This document shows, one piece after another, positions 7,572 through 15,722 of a DNA stretch of 64,000 nt. The notes beneath the pieces were generated by a model that was not told the origin of the DNA, did not search any database, and saw only the letters and a program-made list of their open reading frames with translations. The DNA lies in contig JBFONV010000007.1 of assembly GCA_040779335.1 (NCBI GenBank), forward strand, positions 174,349 through 238,348. Reading direction: 5' to 3'. This DNA comes from JBFONV01 sp040779335 (lineage in GTDB: Bacteria > Pseudomonadota > Gammaproteobacteria > Enterobacterales > Alteromonadaceae). The translations under genes were made by a program, and so were the position numbers. How positions within the stretch are numbered: the stretch's first letter is position 1; the number at the start of each line of letters is the position of its first letter.

Positions 7572-9518
7572 CTAACATGTATTTGAAGGCTTAAGCTTTT
7601 GAGTTCCTCTATAAGGCTTATAAAGCTCCGTCCAAAAGTGAGTATCTAGATCATCTGCAACAGCTTCAAGGCTGATCTTTACAAAAGGCGAGGCTACCGC
7701 AAAAGCATCGTTAGCCATCATTTCTCGTAAATATCGTTCATGATTGTTTTCGTTAAGCTTTTCAACTTGAAGTAATGTTGCCAAGGTATCCCTCGCAATT
7801 AACCCTTTTAATGGACCGTAACTTCTTTCATTACAAGCACTAAGTGCGCGATTTAAAAAGTCAGCCGCTACTTTGAATTCATTTAAAGCAATATAGTGCT
7901 TTGCCTTAGCTGCTAATGCTGGAGCTAACCAGATCTGATAACCATCGTGTTCCTCAATACGCGTTAGCAATTTTTCAATTCGATCTCTAGTATCTTTAGG
8001 TCTCTTGCTTTTATTAAGGTCGACAAGATAGTTAAGCTCTAACAGAATTACTCCAGCTTCCTCAGTTGAAGTTCTTGCTACTTCTTTCAAACGATTTAGC
8101 CCAGCATTAAAAGCTTTTTGATTGTGAGTTAAAGTCTGAATTACTTGGGTTAATACCCAATAACGATCTTCTTTCTGAAATGCTCTCCACGGAGAGCCTT
8201 TCCGAGCATTTTCTTGTAACTCTTTTTCAGCAATTGTTTCTTCAGCCCACCTTGATTGCTCAGCTACTTTACTCCTCAATACTTCTACTGAAGTAGTCGG
8301 GTTATCATCAAAAAGATCTAATAGTGGGGCATTGGGTGGCATATTTTTAAAACGTTTCGTAAGAAGCTCACCAAGTAACAACGATGAATGATTACCAATA
8401 GATGGCGCTATAGATAGAAATAAACTAGTTTTGTCTATCAAAGGTAAATTACTGTCAAACCATTGGTTTTCTGCTTGCTCCCCGTAATTTAAACGGTGTG
8501 CTTCAATGGTTAGGTTATAGATGTACTTATAAATATGGCATAGTTGCAGTACTTTATTCTTATTTAAGTCTTTACAGCTTGGAGATACGCCAGGGCATAG
8601 ATACTTCAATAGCCTCTTATACCCATCTTGTACGGCCTTTGCGATATGCAGCCTTTGCCGGATAGTTTTAAAACTTGGTTGTGCATACCTAATACACATT
8701 AAACTTATAAATTTCTGGCTACTTTCTGAGTCAGCATTACCTTCAATAATTTTTTCTATATCTGTGGGATTTTTGATGGGAATTTCATGAACTAAATCGG
8801 AAGGAGATAACCCTTTTAGGTCGATAAATTCAATTATTTGGCTAAGCTGTTTTTCTTCAGATAATGATTTATCAATATATAAACAGCCTTTAAAGGGTAT
8901 GTTTGCAGTATCAGGAAAATTGCTTTTTATCGTTTCAAAACGCGGAACTTTACCATTTTTCCAGTTATAGATATTTCTTATTAAGGTTTCAGAGTTTTTG
9001 TCGCTTAGATTAACATCTCTAATTTTATCTAGAGGTATGTGAAGTAAATCGAGCAACCAATTACAAACTTGCTCAACTGGCATCATTACCCTATCACGAT
9101 CTGCAGTTTCTGTTGGTAAATACCAGAAGTAGCCTCCTGGCATTCCTTTATCTGTAATATCATCCAGATTCCAAAAGGCCATAAATCTTGCAATACCCGG
9201 AATGTAAGAGTGACTTACTAGATGCCAAATAACCTGCTTTGCCTCTGCATTAAAAGTCCACGTTTTTAGTTCTAAAGCTTTTTGAAAGAATGCAAAATTA
9301 ACTATATGGCTACTCAGGTCTGCACACGCTAGCTCATCTTTGTGGATTTCTAACGCCCGAAAAATGCCATCCAAAATTTCATCAAGTTGTTCATAGTGCT
9401 TTTTCAAAGGCCTTTTCAACTGAGCAAATGAGGCCTTTTGTTTGCTGGTGTAAGCTGGTAGTTCCAGACTTTGATGAACTTGTAAAAGGATTGATTCGAT
9501 CGAGGGAATTGCGTTCAT
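7572..9518 (-). CDS. Large helical protein of unknown function, partner of the HEPN-like/LOTUS protein
   Basis: A 648-residue protein I do not recognise. There is no signal peptide or membrane segment, so it should be cytosolic. The first 250 residues include a WKNGKVPRFETI segment reminiscent of an HTH. The C-terminal 200 residues are helix-rich with repeat-like periodicity (ALAAKAKHYIALNEFKVAADFL), suggesting TPR-like packing. It starts the operon with the HEPN-like/LOTUS gene (21-bp spacing), so the two probably act together. A defence or stress function is inferred from context only. Confidence 0.6.
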   Translation of the reverse strand: MNAIPSIESILLQVHQSLELPAYTSKQKASFAQLKRPLKKHYEQLDEILDGIFRALEIHKDELACADLSSHIVNFAFFQKALELKTWTFNAEAKQVIWHLVSHSYIPGIARFMAFWNLDDITDKGMPGGYFWYLPTETADRDRVMMPVEQVCNWLLDLLHIPLDKIRDVNLSDKNSETLIRNIYNWKNGKVPRFETIKSNFPDTANIPFKGCLYIDKSLSEEKQLSQIIEFIDLKGLSPSDLVHEIPIKNPTDIEKIIEGNADSESSQKFISLMCIRYAQPSFKTIRQRLHIAKAVQDGYKRLLKYLCPGVSPSCKDLNKNKVLQLCHIYKYIYNLTIEAHRLNYGEQAENQWFDSNLPLIDKTSLFLSIAPSIGNHSSLLLGELLTKRFKNMPPNAPLLDLFDDNPTTSVEVLRSKVAEQSRWAEETIAEKELQENARKGSPWRAFQKEDRYWVLTQVIQTLTHNQKAFNAGLNRLKEVARTSTEEAGVILLELNYLVDLNKSKRPKDTRDRIEKLLTRIEEHDGYQIWLAPALAAKAKHYIALNEFKVAADFLNRALSACNERSYGPLKGLIARDTLATLLQVEKLNENNHERYLREMMANDAFAVASPFVKISLEAVADDLDTHFWTELYKPYRGTQKLKPSNTC

Positions 9519-9705
9519 ATTTTTCCTTGTTAATTTAACTTTCCTTAATTATTCCCGCAGGGAAACAACTCTACCATGAAACACCATGTTCCCTCCTTCA
9601 AATCTATAAATTAATAAGGGGTGACAATTAGTTTCATGTTTTGCAGTTGAGCTAAGTTCTAGTATTCCAATTGTCGATTAAGTCGATAGGTCTGATAAGG
9701 CCAGC

Positions 9706-9751
9706 AAATAGCTTAGCTATTTGAATTATTAATCCGGAATTTTTAATTCCA
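9706..9751 (+). promoter_or_regulatory. Two small hairpins in the leader of the tiny ORFs
   Basis: Two consecutive inverted repeats, 9706-9722 (AAATAGC/GCTATTT) and 9737-9751 (GGAATT/AATTCC). They precede the ATG at 9770 and may shape the leader of the short transcript. Role unknown. Confidence 0.3.
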
Positions 9752-9769
9752 ATTAAAGAGGAATTTAAC

Positions 9770-9904
9770 ATGCCAAATACTGATGACATGTCAAAAGATG
9801 AACTAGATCTTTGGTCTGATATTAACAATCCAAACAATGATGCTGACATGGATGATTGGTCAGATGCCCACAACCCAAATAATGATGATTACTTAGGAGA
9901 TTAA
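9770..9904 (+). CDS. Tiny acidic protein with a repeated WSD..NPNND motif (44 aa)
   Basis: A 44-residue ORF with AGAGG about 9 nt before its ATG. It is very acidic and contains the same segment twice: LWSDINNPNNDADM and DWSDAHNPNNDDYL. Internal repetition in so short a chain argues that it is a real gene. It is followed after one base by a second tiny ORF. Function unknown; a decoy, antitoxin-like or peptide-precursor role would be speculation. Confidence 0.5.
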   Translation: MPNTDDMSKDELDLWSDINNPNNDADMDDWSDAHNPNNDDYLGD

Positions 9905-9905
9905 A

Positions 9906-10013
9906 ATGAATTTAGCTAAATACGGAAAAATGGGGCAAAACCCAAACTGGCCTAGTAAAACAGGTAACCCTTCAGGGCCAGGTAGAGGAAATAATCCAAC
10001 GAAGGATAAGTAG
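9906..10013 (+). CDS. Tiny basic Gly/Pro/Asn-rich protein (35 aa)
   Basis: A 35-residue ORF starting one base after the stop of the acidic ORF (TAAAATG), hence probably translated by coupling. It contains QNPNWPSKTGNPSGPGRG, shares the NPN tripeptide with its neighbour, and is basic where the neighbour is acidic. A hairpin at 10020-10049 follows. No family is recognised. Confidence 0.45.
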   Translation: MNLAKYGKMGQNPNWPSKTGNPSGPGRGNNPTKDK

Positions 10014-10019
10014 CATTAA

Positions 10020-10049
10020 TAAGAGCGTTGGGGTGTGCCACCGCTCTTA
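10020..10049 (+). terminator. Possible terminator after the tiny ORF pair
   Basis: TAAGAGCG (10020-10027) pairs with CGCTCTTA (10042-10049), with additional TGG/CCA pairing inside. A clear T run is missing, so this is a weak call. Confidence 0.4.
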
Positions 10050-10115
10050 CTTCTAAACACAAAATATTTTGAAATGCATATTATTCTATAAAAAGCTTTT
10101 TCTGTTCTTAAATTC

Positions 10116-11426
10116 CTATATTAACCCTCGAAGATCTGGCTCTAAGACGACTTCTTGTTGCTGGCTTCTCCAGCTTTTATGGAGGCGTGCATTATAATTA
10201 TTGCATTCGACTCCTTCAGTTGCTTCTTGCGATTCAAAAGTGGCTATTACTTTTAATTGGGGTTCTTTCAAAGATACGATCGTAGTGTTGAGTGAAATGA
10301 GTTTCTCATAGCCAAGCTTCTCTAGCTCTAATATCAATAAATTGAGATTTAAGGCGTTTTCTAAGAAAAATGGTGATAAAGCTTTAACTACTTTATCAGT
10401 ATTACTTATTTTTTCTGAAGATAATATGGTTGAATCTAATAACTCTTCAAGCTGACCTATTATATTAGCTCTTATGTCGGTTTCATCGTTCTCCACATCA
10501 CCTTTTAGAATAGCTATAAGCTTATTTAAATCATCGCTTTTGCTGAGCACTCGGATAGCAAAGATCGTCATTAAGCTATTGCAGTAAGTGATCATCTTGA
10601 AATTAGGTGCTGTTAAATTTGCATTCAGATTTTTTAAAGCTTCATACCTTTCTCTATCATTAGAGCTATTGATTTTTTCTAGGTCTGACGTTTTCAAAGA
10701 TTGAGTCATACCGATTAAGTGACCGGAAGGTAACTGGTATTTGTCAGCATATTTCAGATCAACCTTGATAACTGGCTTTTGTGTTTCGATGGTGTATAAC
10801 AAATGATTTAAGCACAATTGGTAAACGCTAGATTGAATACCAAAAAAACCTGATAAGCCTGGCGTGATGTGGGAAATGAAGCCCATAGATGTCAAAATTT
10901 TTGTTAGTCGCAGAACTTTCGCAGTATTAAATCCAACAAGATTCGAGATCTTTTGCCTGGTGAGATTAATGACATACCCATTTAGATCAGCTTTGCAAAG
11001 CAGAACTTCAAGTAAAAGGGCGCAGTCATCAGTATTAACTGCGTATCGCTCTTCACCTTTTGGGGCAAAACTTTCATCATAATTTATCTTTAGCTTTATT
11101 TTAAAGTTTTCACTCTGAACCTGAGTTATTAAATATTCATGAATGGGGTTACTAAAGGTGAATGCTCCTAACAACTCTAATCCGGCATCGGAGATTCGAT
11201 ATTGGTATTTTGCAGAACCTTTACCCTTGAAAATATCTTTCGTCTCCTGCTGAAGCAAGTGACCAGACTCAACAAGCAGCTTTAAGTATTTATTTACTGT
11301 TGACGGTGGCATGTCAAAATTATTAGCGATCTCTTTGTGAGATACTAAAAAATAATTATCTGCATATTTAGCATTTAGTCTCTTTAAAAAGTGCCGTGGT
11401 TTAGCTCCTAAAACAACTTTTTCCAC
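10116..11426 (-). CDS. Winged-HTH regulatory protein (436 aa), unknown specificity
   Basis: A 436-residue protein with an N-terminal winged helix (residues about 20-85: LVSHKEIANNFDMPPSTVNKYL, then a wing with KGKGSAKYQYRISDAG). A second HTH-like stretch is around residues 145-180 (GYVINLTRQKISNLVGFNTAKVLRLTKIL). The C-terminal half is helical and unrecognised. It is transcribed away from the 11563-12297 gene, with a palindromic intergenic region between them that it may bind. It may be a replication or partition regulator of the element; this is inference. Confidence 0.55.
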   Translation of the reverse strand: MEKVVLGAKPRHFLKRLNAKYADNYFLVSHKEIANNFDMPPSTVNKYLKLLVESGHLLQQETKDIFKGKGSAKYQYRISDAGLELLGAFTFSNPIHEYLITQVQSENFKIKLKINYDESFAPKGEERYAVNTDDCALLLEVLLCKADLNGYVINLTRQKISNLVGFNTAKVLRLTKILTSMGFISHITPGLSGFFGIQSSVYQLCLNHLLYTIETQKPVIKVDLKYADKYQLPSGHLIGMTQSLKTSDLEKINSSNDRERYEALKNLNANLTAPNFKMITYCNSLMTIFAIRVLSKSDDLNKLIAILKGDVENDETDIRANIIGQLEELLDSTILSSEKISNTDKVVKALSPFFLENALNLNLLILELEKLGYEKLISLNTTIVSLKEPQLKVIATFESQEATEGVECNNYNARLHKSWRSQQQEVVLEPDLRGLI

Positions 11427-11492
11427 CTTTACTACCTATCCATAAAACACAACGTATGAGCCTAAATAATGAAGTAATAGCTTTAAAAACAC

Positions 11493-11544
11493 AAATAAAC
11501 TATAGTTTATTTATATTGCGTATTATTTTGCGTATTTGTACGCA
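11493..11544. promoter_or_regulatory. Divergent operator region: palindrome and inverted repeat
   Basis: A perfect 20-bp palindrome (AAATAAACTA/TAGTTTATTT, 11493-11512) is followed by the inverted repeat TGCGTA-TTTG-TACGCA (11529-11544), whose left arm GCGTATT also occurs as a direct repeat from 11518. They sit between the divergent 10116-11426 and 11563-12297 genes, the expected place for an autoregulatory site. Confidence 0.5.
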
Positions 11545-11562
11545 TTTAATTGGTGAGTGGTT

Positions 11563-12297
11563 ATGACTAGAAAATCTGATAAACTTTCTAAGTGGGATGA
11601 GGCTTGGCTTAATGATTCAAATCAAGATAAATGGGACTACGTTTTGGAGTACATCCGAGTACGGTGGCCCATAGAAGTTACTCAAACTATTCCACCGCTT
11701 TGGATTGAAAAGGGAGATAAACAAAAAATCGTTCGAGATTTGTTTTATAGGCTGTTACAAGAAAGTCAAATTGATACCAGAGGGATAATAAGAAGAACTA
11801 AAGAGGCATGGCGTAGGTATCATAATGAATCTCTTAAGCGAAGCTCTGGTAATTACACTTCTATAAAGCTAACTAAGTCAGATAAAAATAAAATGAGAAA
11901 GTTAGCTGAAGAAGTGGAATTATCAACTGCTACAGAAGTTGTTTCTTTGATTTTAAATGGTGAATATAAGACTCTTTTAACAATGAAAAAAGAAGAAAAA
12001 GAGTCCAAGAATAAAAACAAATTATTAAATCAGAAGAAGGCTGACCTCGTAGGCTTTTTTGGTAGCTCACAACTTAATAAAGCGAACAAAATAAACAAAA
12101 AATTAAGAAGCGAACTAGAAGATGCTACACAAAATTTAGCAGTATTGTCAGAAATTGTATCAGAGCAAATCGTTATCCTAGAAAGATATTCAGATGATGG
12201 TTTCGAAGAGTTAAGTGAAGAAGAGTCTAAAAAGGTTCAAGAGTTGACTAACGATATGATTCTTTCACTAAAGAATAACAAATTTAAAAGAGTCTAG
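11563..12297 (+). CDS. Coiled-coil protein with ribbon-helix-helix-like segment, unknown function
   Basis: A protein of 244 residues from the ATG at 11563; a GTG two codons earlier is possible, but GGTGAG lies at a suitable distance before the ATG. Residues about 98-130 (YTSIKLTKSDKNKMRKLAEE, then a helix) look like a ribbon-helix-helix DNA-binding segment. A long charged coiled-coil region follows, rich in Lys and Glu. It diverges from the winged-HTH gene. Function unknown; a DNA-binding element protein is the best description. Confidence 0.55.
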   Translation: MTRKSDKLSKWDEAWLNDSNQDKWDYVLEYIRVRWPIEVTQTIPPLWIEKGDKQKIVRDLFYRLLQESQIDTRGIIRRTKEAWRRYHNESLKRSSGNYTSIKLTKSDKNKMRKLAEEVELSTATEVVSLILNGEYKTLLTMKKEEKESKNKNKLLNQKKADLVGFFGSSQLNKANKINKKLRSELEDATQNLAVLSEIVSEQIVILERYSDDGFEELSEEESKKVQELTNDMILSLKNNKFKRV

Positions 12298-12453
12298 AAC
12301 AAAGGTGATGTATTAATTTGGGGGCCGTTAAACCTAATGCGTGCTCATAGAGATTCCCTGAGATAACTCTAGTTATCCCCAAATAATTTAAAAATTATGT
12401 TTATTTTGACATCGGTTTCCTTTTGTCGATTAACATCTATACTTTACATTAAA

Positions 12454-12481
12454 AATCTTGCATTATTGAATTTGCAAGATT
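12454..12481. promoter_or_regulatory. Inverted repeat before the XRE-ImmA gene
   Basis: AATCTTGCA (12454-12462) and TGCAAGATT (12473-12481) form a 9-bp inverted repeat with 10-bp spacing, 34 bp before the ATG and just after a TATACT -10-like hexamer (12438-12443). This fits an XRE-type operator used for autoregulation. Confidence 0.5.
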
Positions 12482-12515
12482 AAAATGCGCCACCTTATCA
12501 ATAAGGGTTATTATC

Positions 12516-13622
12516 ATGTTAAGCGAAGATTCAATGGTCGAAAGACTTGTAGCATATAAAAAGTTAAGAGGCGTCAAGCAAGGCGATTTAGCAAAAGCTA
12601 TGGGATTTAAAGCTCATCAGACACTTTCCTCTATTGAAAAGTTTGAAAGAGCATTAAAACCAGAGGAATTGATTAAGGCTTTAGACTATTTAGAGGTTAA
12701 CTTTGAAGAGTTTATTGACCCATACTCGTTAGTAGGTGAGGCTGTTTATTCCTGGCGTCAAACAAACTCATCTAAAAGTACATTAGATGAGTTTGAAGAA
12801 GATACTAACAAAATTGTTGCTTTATATCGTGATTTGCATAAAAAATTCTCTACTAAGAAGCAGAGTGTATTACTGCCAAAGCTCCCTATCAAAAAATCTA
12901 GTAGTTATTCTGAAGTAGAAAGAATAGGTCAATCATTGGCTGATGAACTGGAGTTAGGTGATTACCCTGCAGAAAGACTAGAAAAGCAGTTGTTTGAAAA
13001 ATTCAACATAGCTACTCTTTACCTAGATATGCCTAGTTCTGTATCGGGTGCCGCTACTAAACTAAATGATATGTTTGTAATTCTAGCAAATAGAAACGAG
13101 GTTGAAGGACGTAGAAACTTTGATATTGCTCATGAGAAATTTCATTGTTTAACTTGGGACGCTATTCCTCCCGCTCATATTGAGAAAGCATATACTTCTG
13201 CAAACAAACCTTATGAAGAGAAGTTAGCGGATACTTTTGCTAGTGCCTTACTTATGCCTGAAGATAAAATAGAAAAACATTTTTCTGATTCTGTTAAATT
13301 AATTGATGAGGAGTCAATCAATGTGCTTGCAACAAAGTTTGGTGTCTCCTCACAAGCAATGAAATGGCGTCTTAAAGGTCTTAAAAAAATTACCTCTAGA
13401 GATGTTAATAATCTGGATGACGACTTATTAATTAATAATGGCAACCTAGTTAGCACCGCTAAACCAAAGCTCTTTAATGAACATTTTGTTGAGTATCTAT
13501 ACAAGGCAATCGACACGGGGTATTTATCTGTACGAAAGATTTCTTCAACTCTAAAAATGCCTTTGGATGAATTATCTAGTGTCTTCAAGGATTACGGGAA
13601 AGTAGCCCCTTTTGATCTGTAA
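12516..13622 (+). CDS. XRE-family regulator fused to ImmA/IrrE metallopeptidase
   Basis: A 368-residue two-domain protein. An N-terminal XRE helix-turn-helix (residues about 8-60, KQGDLAKAMGFKAHQTLSSI) is followed by an ImmA/IrrE-type zinc peptidase. The peptidase shows HEKFH at residues 206-210 and the downstream EEKLADTFASALLMP segment, which holds the third ligand. In ImmR/ImmA-type systems such peptidases cleave repressors to induce genes. The next gene, encoding a PIN-like protein, starts 9 bp later, so the pair resembles a two-gene toxin or defence module. An inverted repeat precedes the promoter-proximal end. Confidence 0.88.
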   Translation: MLSEDSMVERLVAYKKLRGVKQGDLAKAMGFKAHQTLSSIEKFERALKPEELIKALDYLEVNFEEFIDPYSLVGEAVYSWRQTNSSKSTLDEFEEDTNKIVALYRDLHKKFSTKKQSVLLPKLPIKKSSSYSEVERIGQSLADELELGDYPAERLEKQLFEKFNIATLYLDMPSSVSGAATKLNDMFVILANRNEVEGRRNFDIAHEKFHCLTWDAIPPAHIEKAYTSANKPYEEKLADTFASALLMPEDKIEKHFSDSVKLIDEESINVLATKFGVSSQAMKWRLKGLKKITSRDVNNLDDDLLINNGNLVSTAKPKLFNEHFVEYLYKAIDTGYLSVRKISSTLKMPLDELSSVFKDYGKVAPFDL

Positions 13623-13631
13623 GGAATAGAA

Positions 13632-14144
13632 ATGGTCAAATCAGGAGATATTGTTCTTATTGATACGAACGTGATAATTGAAGCTTACAGATTGTCATGT
13701 TGGGATCATTTATCAAAGACATTTGAGCTTCATACTGTTGCAAAAGTATTAGAGGAAACACAGAATGGATATAATAGTCGTAGCTCTGAAACAATTGATT
13801 ATGCTTCTTTAAAGCAAAGCTTTCATTATGTTCATGATGTAACACAGCAAGAATTGCTTGTTTGCAATATGAAGCATCCACATGCCAGAATTTTAGAGCT
13901 AGATCCCGGGGAGCGGGATTTAATCGCATATGCAACATCGTTAGGAAAAAATTGTTGGTTGCTTTGTAGTCCAGATAAAGCTGCAATGAGAACATCACAT
14001 TCACTCGGTTGTCTTGATAATATAGTCTCACTAGAAGCTCTGCTTGATATTACTTCATTACAGCTGAGTTCTAAATTGAAAGAAAACTATACTGAGAGTT
14101 GGCACTCAAGAATTAAGGTAGCAATTCTAATGGGAGCCCTATAA
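13632..14144 (+). CDS. PIN-like domain protein, partner of the XRE-ImmA gene
   Basis: A 170-residue protein with PIN-fold features: IVLIDTNVIIEAYR at the N-terminus (Asp11), LDPGERDLIAYA in the middle, and LLCSPDKAAMR supplying a later acidic residue. PIN domains are Mg-dependent ribonucleases, often toxins. It begins 9 bp after the XRE-ImmA stop, preceded by AAGGA. Pairing of ImmA-type peptidases with PIN-like proteins is recurrent in mobile regions. Toxicity is inferred, not shown. Confidence 0.72.
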   Translation: MVKSGDIVLIDTNVIIEAYRLSCWDHLSKTFELHTVAKVLEETQNGYNSRSSETIDYASLKQSFHYVHDVTQQELLVCNMKHPHARILELDPGERDLIAYATSLGKNCWLLCSPDKAAMRTSHSLGCLDNIVSLEALLDITSLQLSSKLKENYTESWHSRIKVAILMGAL

Positions 14145-14501
14145 GCGCTGTATCAATTGCTAAATTGACAAAGAAGCAGCGATAGTCGGTATATAGCTTT
14201 CCATGTGGTGAGTGATTTGGTGGGTTTTATTCTATATTCTTGGTAATATCATCAGCAAGCAATTGAAAATTAAATGATTTGTTTGGTGCGAAAATATTCA
14301 GATCCAAAATATCGAATAAAAAGCTATTGAAAATTATTTTTAATAGCTTAAAGAGGGCTAACTGTTAATTAAAGTTCGTTAAAGTTCAAATACTTAATTG
14401 AAAAACTTAATTGTTAGACCAAGTCAAAGCTTTATCAATGATGTTAACAGTAGCCGTTTTTAGGCGGCTACTGAAAGTAATGAATATCGCTTATCGCACT
14501 A
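14145..14501. other. Gap at the probable right edge of the accessory region
   Basis: About 357 bp without a gene between the PIN-like gene and the chromosomal PfpI-like gene. It is AT-rich, with a doubled GTTAAAGTTC-like stretch near 14370-14390 and a 9-bp hairpin at 14448-14473 (CAGTAGCCG/CGGCTACTG) that may end the minus-strand PfpI-like transcript. No attachment repeat could be recognised. Confidence 0.4.
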
Positions 14502-15596
14502 TTAAAGCTTTATTAAATCTTCCGATATTTCAAATGTTGGGAAATTGTTCTTTAACGCTTTAACTTCTGTTTTCGCTTTTTCATCAAACCCTTGTTCAAG
14601 GTAAGCTTTAGCTAAAGCTTCTGAATAATTAGGATGTGAAAAGTGCTCACCAATTCGTTCCATTATTCTTAACTCAATCAATTTATGCGCTTGGGTCTCT
14701 GCTAGTTTATAGGCATAAAAACCATATAAAGCGAGGTACTGGAGATTATAATTATCTTTTGAAGTAGCTAGTGCTAAGTCAATTAAATAAGCGCCTTCGA
14801 TGCGAGCTTGTGATATGAGTTGCATTGTTGCTTCATCTTTAAATAAGGTTCTAGCTTTAGGTGTTTTCCCCAGTTTTACGAGTAATGCGTCAGCGGCTTT
14901 TGCTACTGACATAGGGTTTTGCGCAGTGATCAATAAACCATCTTCTGCAAGGTAGGGCAGCATAGGTAAGTTAGACACAAATTTTGCGCCACGCTCTTTT
15001 AAAGTTGGCTCTAACATAAACGGATATTTATCTATTAACTCAGCTTTAAAAGCGTGCTCCTCTTTTACTGTGAAGCTATTTACTCGCTTACCTTTTAAGA
15101 AGAAATCACCATTTTCTAATTTTACATTTATTAAAGCTGCAGGTCCGTGACATACTGCTACGATAGGCGCTTGTTGGGTAACAAACTGCTGAATAAAAGT
15201 TTGAGTTTCAGTATGAACGGGCAAGTCAAACATTGCGCCGTTACCACCAATGATCATTAACGCATCGTACTCATTATTTTGAGCTTGTTTGGCCGACAAG
15301 GTATTCATGAGCTGCTTTAAAGCCGGAGTTTTCTGTTTAAATTGCTGAATATAAGGAAGAACATCTTTTTTATTGTGAACATGGACTGCCCCACCTTTAG
15401 GGCTAATGATATCTAACTCAATGCCGTTATCGTTTAACACGAGGTAAGTCTGCGCTAATTCTTCCAAGTCGTAGCTAATGTTAGTGTCACCCTCACTACC
15501 ATATCCTGAAATCAATAGAGCCACTCGTGTCTCTGCAAATGATTGAGTAGAAATAAAAAAGGCAGCCAATAATATGCCAGTAATTAATTTTTTCAT
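14502..15596 (-). CDS. Secreted DJ-1/PfpI family (class I glutamine amidotransferase-like) protein
   Basis: A 364-residue protein with a signal peptide (MKKLITGILLAAFFISTQSF, cleaved after FAE or so). A DJ-1/PfpI domain covers about residues 22-240 and carries the nucleophile elbow VAVCHGPAAL with the catalytic Cys. A C-terminal 120-residue helical extension looks TPR-like. The family includes Hsp31-type chaperones/glyoxalases and PfpI proteases; periplasmic members are poorly characterised. It follows the peptidase/two-component operon with a 126-bp gap and may have its own promoter. Confidence 0.78.
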   Translation of the reverse strand: MKKLITGILLAAFFISTQSFAETRVALLISGYGSEGDTNISYDLEELAQTYLVLNDNGIELDIISPKGGAVHVHNKKDVLPYIQQFKQKTPALKQLMNTLSAKQAQNNEYDALMIIGGNGAMFDLPVHTETQTFIQQFVTQQAPIVAVCHGPAALINVKLENGDFFLKGKRVNSFTVKEEHAFKAELIDKYPFMLEPTLKERGAKFVSNLPMLPYLAEDGLLITAQNPMSVAKAADALLVKLGKTPKARTLFKDEATMQLISQARIEGAYLIDLALATSKDNYNLQYLALYGFYAYKLAETQAHKLIELRIMERIGEHFSHPNYSEALAKAYLEQGFDEKAKTEVKALKNNFPTFEISEDLIKL

Positions 15597-15722
15597 GATC
15601 GTGCTCCTAAGTAATTAGTGAGCACTTTAATGCAATGCTTGTCGTATTCTCGTGAAGATAAGCAAAATTAAGGCAGTAATTTAGCGAATAATGCGCGATA
15701 TATAGATGAAGAGTTAACAAAA

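Noticed and set aside
9652..9873. 73-residue minus-strand ORF
   Set aside because: It is the shadow of the tiny acidic ORF, whose + strand reading shows a ribosome site and internal protein repeat.
1..14144. Defined attachment sites for the left accessory region
   Set aside because: No direct repeat could be matched; the left boundary is outside the window.
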